Positions 31,712-32,795 of a stretch of 32,795 nt of DNA are shown here, piece after piece. The position numbers and the translations under genes are program-made. Numbering within the stretch: position 1 is the stretch's first letter; the number at the start of each line of letters is the position of its first letter. The DNA is from Saccoglossus kowalevskii (Eukaryota > Hemichordata > Enteropneusta > Harrimaniidae), in the NCBI RefSeq assembly GCF_000003605.2, contig NW_003119426.1:899779-932573 (forward strand), given 5' to 3'. The notes below the pieces were generated by a model that searched no databases, had not been told where the DNA came from, and worked only from the letters and a program-made list of their open reading frames with translations.

Positions 31712-32795
31712 TATTGTTTTACTATTCATCTCAATGTCTTTTTGTTTGAGAATGATGTACATTGTATGTTATGAGAGAAATGCTTGTAATTTGTGAATGT
31801 CCATTGCCGAGATACTGAAAGACCCATTTTATTGTAGGTCTTCAAATTCGGACAATCTAATACCCATCTTCATACAAAGAACATGCAAAAAGTTTATAAT
31901 TTCTGTTTTAATTAAACGGTTCTTTGTTTTGGAGATCCCCCGTTCGTACATTTCGTCTCGTTTTTGAAAAGAAACTTTGAAAAGTTTATATTTTCATTTA
32001 AGCTTGCATAAAGTGAGCACTTTTCTTATTCAATCACATGTCATCATAGCTTGATTATCTTGATTTAAAAGACAATTGGAAAGTGTTAGTTGATCAGTGT
32101 ATAGAATTGCACGCTGTACACATTAACAATTTAAGATATACATCTAGGTCTGAAATTAACACTTGTTGAATGATGAAATTCCCATGATGCATTGCATATG
32201 AGGTAAACATTTTTTGGGAATGAACAAAGAAGTGATGCACAGCACAGCAAGAATTAAATGGACCCCCTGTTAGTATAAGTAGGCTGGAGTTTTAGGGTTG
32301 CAATGGACTGAAGTTAAATGTTTTCGCAAAATTCTCAATATGGCTGAACCAATCAACACACAAACCTTTAATTGAACCCAGTGAATCCACTTTCACAGTA
32401 ACTGGATTAAATTTGGGAGTCGGAGAGTATAGCATGTGTGACTTTAAAGATAAGCCATGCATGGCACAGTCCCCGTTAGTTATCAAATTTAAGATGTATA
32501 GTTTTGTTTATAGTAATATAGCTGGAATATAACCATGACAGGAATATGATTTTTTAACATTAAAATGATTGACAGTTGTATCTGATCGTCAAACAAGTAC
32601 ATGTCCATATTGAGAGATATTGCTCTGGAACAGCATTAAAAAATCAGCCATTTTGATTACATGTATATATATAACGTATAACGAATATATAAAATTTAAA
32701 TATAATAAGTCAGAGCATTTAAGAGATATGGCTCTAGAAGCCCAATCAAAATGGCCGCCAGTCAGGCATTTTGAATCCAATCTGAAAAATAAAAT
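31712..32795. other. Downstream region
   Basis: AT-rich with no recognised gene. From about 32610 to the end, two related segments (GAGATATTGCTCTGGAA at 32615 and GAGATATGGCTCTAGAAG at 32723, each followed by an AAAATGGCCGCC-like or CAGCCATTTTG stretch) suggest a diverged repeat. Confidence 0.45.

Overview
The window looks like part of a bilaterian animal nuclear genome, probably a marine invertebrate. The evidence is: intron-rich genes with GT-AG splice sites, AT-rich introns of 0.1-5 kb, two recognisable metazoan gene families, many short inverted-repeat transposons (MITEs), and TTAGGG-type telomere-like units inside one of them. I cannot name the species. There is one assembly gap (13800-14380).

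Two divergently transcribed genes occupy most of the window. On the minus strand, from 8525 leftwards and running off the left edge, is the 5' half of an N4BP2-type gene (Cue2/NONU-1 family). I assembled five coding exons with matching phases: 8525-8327, 3613-2908, 2455-2340, 2134-2046 and 235-159. They encode a CUE ubiquitin-binding domain split by intron 1, a low-complexity linker with a (TTVS)-type repeat, and a P-loop polynucleotide-kinase-like domain. The rest, where the family's Smr nuclease domain would be expected, lies outside the window.

On the plus strand, from 15692, is a complete septin of the SEPT6 group. Ten exons give a 423-residue protein with a GTPase domain, septin unique element and C-terminal coiled coil. 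The stop codon of exon 10 overlaps a potential 5' splice site (gTAAat). Splicing from it to a phase-matched exon at 29501-29591 would replace the stop with a 29-residue tail (total 452 residues) ending in Lys-Lys-Cys-Leu-Val-Ser, a CAAX prenylation box. This predicted prenylated septin isoform is the most interesting item here.

The 7.2 kb between the two starts holds the two promoters, a pair of facing (TTA)n/(AAT)n microsatellites, diverged inverted repeats, a CpG-rich open segment bounded by plausible splice sites (9663-9886), a 26-bp near-palindrome centred on a CRE, and the gap. Introns and downstream DNA carry several MITEs: a 213-bp foldback element with a perfect 9-bp target duplication and telomere-like units, two TTAA-flanked piggyBac-like elements, TA-flanked elements of which one family sits in introns of both genes, and a 1.37-kb non-autonomous element with CAGGG termini. 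I found no third convincing protein-coding gene, no tRNA or rRNA and no CRISPR array.
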